64,000 nucleotides of DNA, from the NCBI GenBank assembly GCA_030272155.1, contig CP126201.1, forward strand, positions 1,904,501-1,968,500, written 5' to 3'. Shown in pieces: positions 61,534-64,000 of this stretch. Position 1 is the first letter of the stretch; each line of letters starts with the position of its first letter. This stretch comes from Tetradesmus obliquus (Eukaryota; Chlorophyta; Chlorophyceae; Sphaeropleales; Scenedesmaceae). The notes beneath the pieces are model-generated. The model was not told where the DNA came from. It saw nothing but the letters and a program-made list of their open reading frames with translations, and did no database searches. Both the position numbers and the translations under genes were made by a program.

Positions 61534-63066
61534 CGCTGGTGTTGTCATCGCCCCCTCCCCCACCACAGGTGCACACCGCCCACAGCAACGTGCCCCTCCT
61601 TGCGCCCACCCTGGCCAGTTGCCTAAGCTCAAGCCTGCACGGCTACACTGGCTTCAGCAGCAGCAGCAGCAGCAGCAGCAGCCCGGCATACATCGCTGCC
61701 GCATGCTTCCCTGGCTGTGTGCAGCTGCTGGCTAATGTGTTCACGTTGAGGCCCGCCAGCGGTGACAGTGGTGACAACAGTACTGGTGGTGATGATGGTG
61801 GTGGTAGCAGTTGTGACAGATCATCGAGCAGTGTGCACACGGGAGGTGTTGGTAGCTCTGCCACTGATGATGCGGAGGATCAGATGCACTGCAGCAGCAG
61901 CAGCAGCAGCAGCAGCAGCGTGGCGGCAGCGGTGCTGTCCAATGTTGTTGGTCAGCTGCTATCAGTGGGGGAGGGCTCGCCTGATGTGGATGTGGCAGTG
62001 GGGGCAGCAGCAGCAAGCACAAAGGGACCAGCAGCAGCAGCAGCAGCAGCACCGACACCCACATTGCTGCTGACAGAAGGTGCTGCTGCTCCAGCAGCTG
62101 CCATCACTGATGGCAGTGGTGGCAGTCCAGAGTTTCCTGCAGTGTCCCTGCAGTGCTGCGAGCCTGCCTGCTTGACAGCTGGCAAGCCACAGCAGCAGCT
62201 GACACTGCAGCTGCATGTAAAGAAAGGAGCCACAGTCGGCAGCAGCAGCAGCAGTCGCCTCAGGTGCAGGCTGGTTGCATTCCAGGATGGTGCAGCAGTG
62301 CTTGATACGGAGGTGACGATGCAAGGCAGCAGCATCAGGTGAGGGTGGCCCTGTGACGTGCCACCATCAGATTGGTACAGAGCACAGTCAGCATAGGTGA
62401 CAGCTGCCAGCAAGACGCGATCGTGGGGGGTCGCGCGGTCTTAGGTCAGCAATCAAGATCACCGGCGTCTGTCATGGCCTGCGGGTTTTTGCAGGCTGGC
62501 TTTGCAGCCTGACCGTGCAGTAGATGTTGCTTTGACGCACTGCCAGTTGCAGTAGAACCACATAATTCGGAGGGCAGGAGTTCAGCTTTGAGGCACAGCA
62601 GTTATCTTCTGAAACTAAAGACCTGCTGTGCAGCGCCGCGTGTGCTGCATGTGTTCTCAGTCCTCTGCTGCTGCTAAGCTCCTACTGCCCCTGCTGCTGC
62701 TGCTGCTTCTTCATGCGTGCTCTTGTGCTGTCAGTGTTGCGCTGCCCCAGGTGCAGGCTGGCGTGCTGCATGTGGGGCTGCTGCCAGCCAACCCTGATGA
62801 TGACAGCAGCAGCAGCAGCAGCACTGGTGCCGCTTCCAGCAAACCTACTAGCGGTGGCCTGCTGCTGCTCACACCGATGCTGGTGCTGCCGGCAGCAGCA
62901 GCTGCAGAGCTGCAGCAGCACTGGCAGCAGGCAGCAGCAGCAGCAGATGAGGCAGGTGCAGCTTGCAGCCTGAGCTCTGCTTGGGATCAGACACTGGGCC
63001 CGCTGACTACAGACATTGCATATGTCATGTCAGCCTGTAAGGACACCAGCAGCTGGCCCAAGCCAA

Positions 63067-63100
<34 letters not shown>

Positions 63101-63317
63101 GGACCAGCTGCCAGAGGGTGTGCGTGCAGTGCTGCAGCAGCTGCTGACTTACCTGGCGACTTGTGGCATGTGGGCAACTTTGCAGCTGCTGGTAGACTGC
63201 GCAACAGAAGCAGCAGCAGCTGCTGCTGCCGGTGGTGCTGCTGTTGCAGATCAGGGGACAGCTAGCAGGTGCAGCAGCTCAGCAGCAACAGCAGAGATCA
63301 CACTGGCAGCAAGCTGC

Positions 63318-63350
<33 letters not shown>

Positions 63351-64000
63351 GTTGCATGCCAAGATGTCGGCAGCTGCAGCCGCAGCAGCAGCGGCCCTCT
63401 AAAGCCATCAATGCCATTAGCAGCAGCGGCAGAGGAACATGCCAAGCTGAAGCCTGGCCAGTCACCACAGGCGCAACACTACTCAACCAGCAGCATTGCA
63501 GCTGTGCCTGCTGCCTCACTTCTTTGGGGCTTCCAGAACCGCCAGCTTGAAAACAGCTACCAGGCGGCTGCATTCAGCAGCTCCAATGCACTGGATGTGG
63601 CATCAGTGGTGTATGCTGCTGCTGTCGGCTTGAGCTGCTACAACAATAGGAGTAGCAGCAGCGGGCAGCAGCAACAGCAACTGCTGCAGGTTGATCCAGG
63701 GCTGCTGTTCAGGAGTCAGGTTGTTGCTGTGGTGCTGTGTGTGGCAGGGCCGGTTGCGGTGCTGCTGCACAGGTGGCGGGTAGCAAGGAAGCTGCAAGCA
63801 CTGTGGCAGCAACAGCAGCAGCAGCAGCAGGTTGTTACAACAGCAGGTGACAGTGCACAGCATGCCTGCAGGACATCTTTGAATAGCTGCGCAGGTGTCT
63901 CTGCAGCACCAGCAGCTGGCAGCAGCAGCAGCAGCAGCAGCAGTGCGGCGCTGGCAGTGCAAGCCGAGCAGCTGCTGGTGGCTGCTGCGCACACAAAGCA
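53513..64000 (+). CDS. Multipass membrane protein B, paralog of A, cut by window end
   Basis: Exons recognised by similarity to protein A are 53513-54007, 54408-54902, about 60004-61384, 61569-62338 and about 62621 to the window end. Shared blocks include LPSFRVWQARQLW, DPFHLVMPPLRS, LQLPLPLHLACS, CEWLL, LLSLLCVVLLPTLGVVRLQQ, EQFLADIESSINLAAAP, SHLSGLLPGISSLLGQEAAA, VHTAHSNVPLLAP, AACFPGCVQLLANVFTLRPA and HACSCAVSVALPQ. Exon 3 begins in a different sequence from A: the region of A with SASYYLAVLITAVVLAS is missing, and the join from exon 2 is not in clean phase. The start of exon 5 is also approximate. The second intron is 5.1 kb (about 0.26 kb in A) and holds junction copies and the hairpin array. 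Function is unknown; the 3' end lies outside the window. Confidence 0.75.
54968..55290 (+). repeat. Three copies of the end of gene B exon 2
   Basis: Three copies of the last bases of exon 54408-54902 (encoding WSSIGKYAYQGWMQYMLVV) lie at about 54968-55030, 55130-55175 and 55245-55290. They are progressively shorter and more decayed with distance. The first two keep GTGAGT-like donors. Confidence 0.92.
55291..56394. other. Intronic, no feature recognised
   Basis: Part of the long second intron of gene B. Two short stretches (near 55808 and 56150) resemble half-arms of the hairpin units downstream. Nothing else was identified. Confidence 0.4.
56395..59807. repeat. Array of about 16 inverted-repeat (hairpin) units
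   Basis: Each unit is 75-90 bp: a left arm close to GATGTGCTGTGCACGGCTGG followed by TGTAG, a 30-40 bp centre, and a right arm CTACACCCAGCCGTGCAAAG followed by CACATC. The arms pair over 22-26 bases. Units begin near 56395, 56606, 56820, 57022, 57235, 57449, 57651, 57864, 57996, 58616, 58804, 58997 (degenerate), 59204, 59361, 59561 and 59723. Linkers are about 75-130 bp and share their own repeated sequence among the first eight units. The centres often contain a second inner stem. The array lies in intron 2 of gene B. Confidence 0.93.
56607..57864. repeat. 629-bp tandem duplication inside the hairpin array
   Basis: Positions 56607-57235 and 57236-57864 are almost identical, with about three differences seen by eye. 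Each copy spans three hairpin units and their linkers, indicating a recent unequal-exchange or slippage event. Confidence 0.93.

Overview
This window looks like nuclear DNA of a green alga, most likely Chlorophyceae and possibly Scenedesmaceae/Sphaeropleales. The evidence is intron-rich genes with GTGAG-type donors and CTGCAG-type acceptors, pervasive CAG/CTG, GCA and AGC runs read as poly-Gln/Ala/Ser, and a plant/algal gene set. The clade assignment is inference.

Gene models were built by joining open frames at splice sites where the reading phase closes and the protein matches a family. Left to right they are: (1) a three-exon thioredoxin-fold protein (+, 500-1835); (2) a PTEN-type phosphatase with a 1,200-residue low-complexity tail (-, 5272-12516); (3) a 15-exon UDP-sugar pyrophosphorylase, USP (-, 14142-22894); (4) an F-box/leucine-rich protein (+, 23354-32752) whose fourth large intron holds a 5'-truncated LINE; (5) a coiled-coil protein (-, about 34171-35714); (6) an RMI1-type genome-stability protein with a huge Gln/Ala tail (-, 36564-41426); (7) an organellar mTERF protein (+, 41907-45504); (8, 9) two divergently transcribed paralogous multipass membrane proteins of unknown function (A: -, 46941-53064; B: +, 53513 to beyond the window end). 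Three gene pairs are head to head with 449-480 bp between start codons.

The most unusual feature is how the introns are built. In six of the nine genes they carry tandem, diverged copies of the neighbouring splice junction. Copies of the upstream exon's last 40-80 bases plus donor fill the 5' part of an intron. Copies of the downstream exon's first bases plus acceptor fill the 3' part. The repeat period is often 119-124 bp. The rule holds on both strands and in unrelated genes. Gene ends (mTERF, gene A, RMI1) also have a copied 3' terminus downstream. It looks like intron and spacer growth by serial tandem duplication anchored on exon boundaries.

The second unusual feature is a 3.4-kb array of about 16 hairpin units (56395-59807) inside the 5-kb second intron of gene B. 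It includes a nearly perfect 629-bp duplication. The units could be folded small-RNA precursors or a structured satellite.

Stretches at 1836-5271, 12517-14141, 32753-33589, 35715-36563 and 45676-46680 show no gene I can support.
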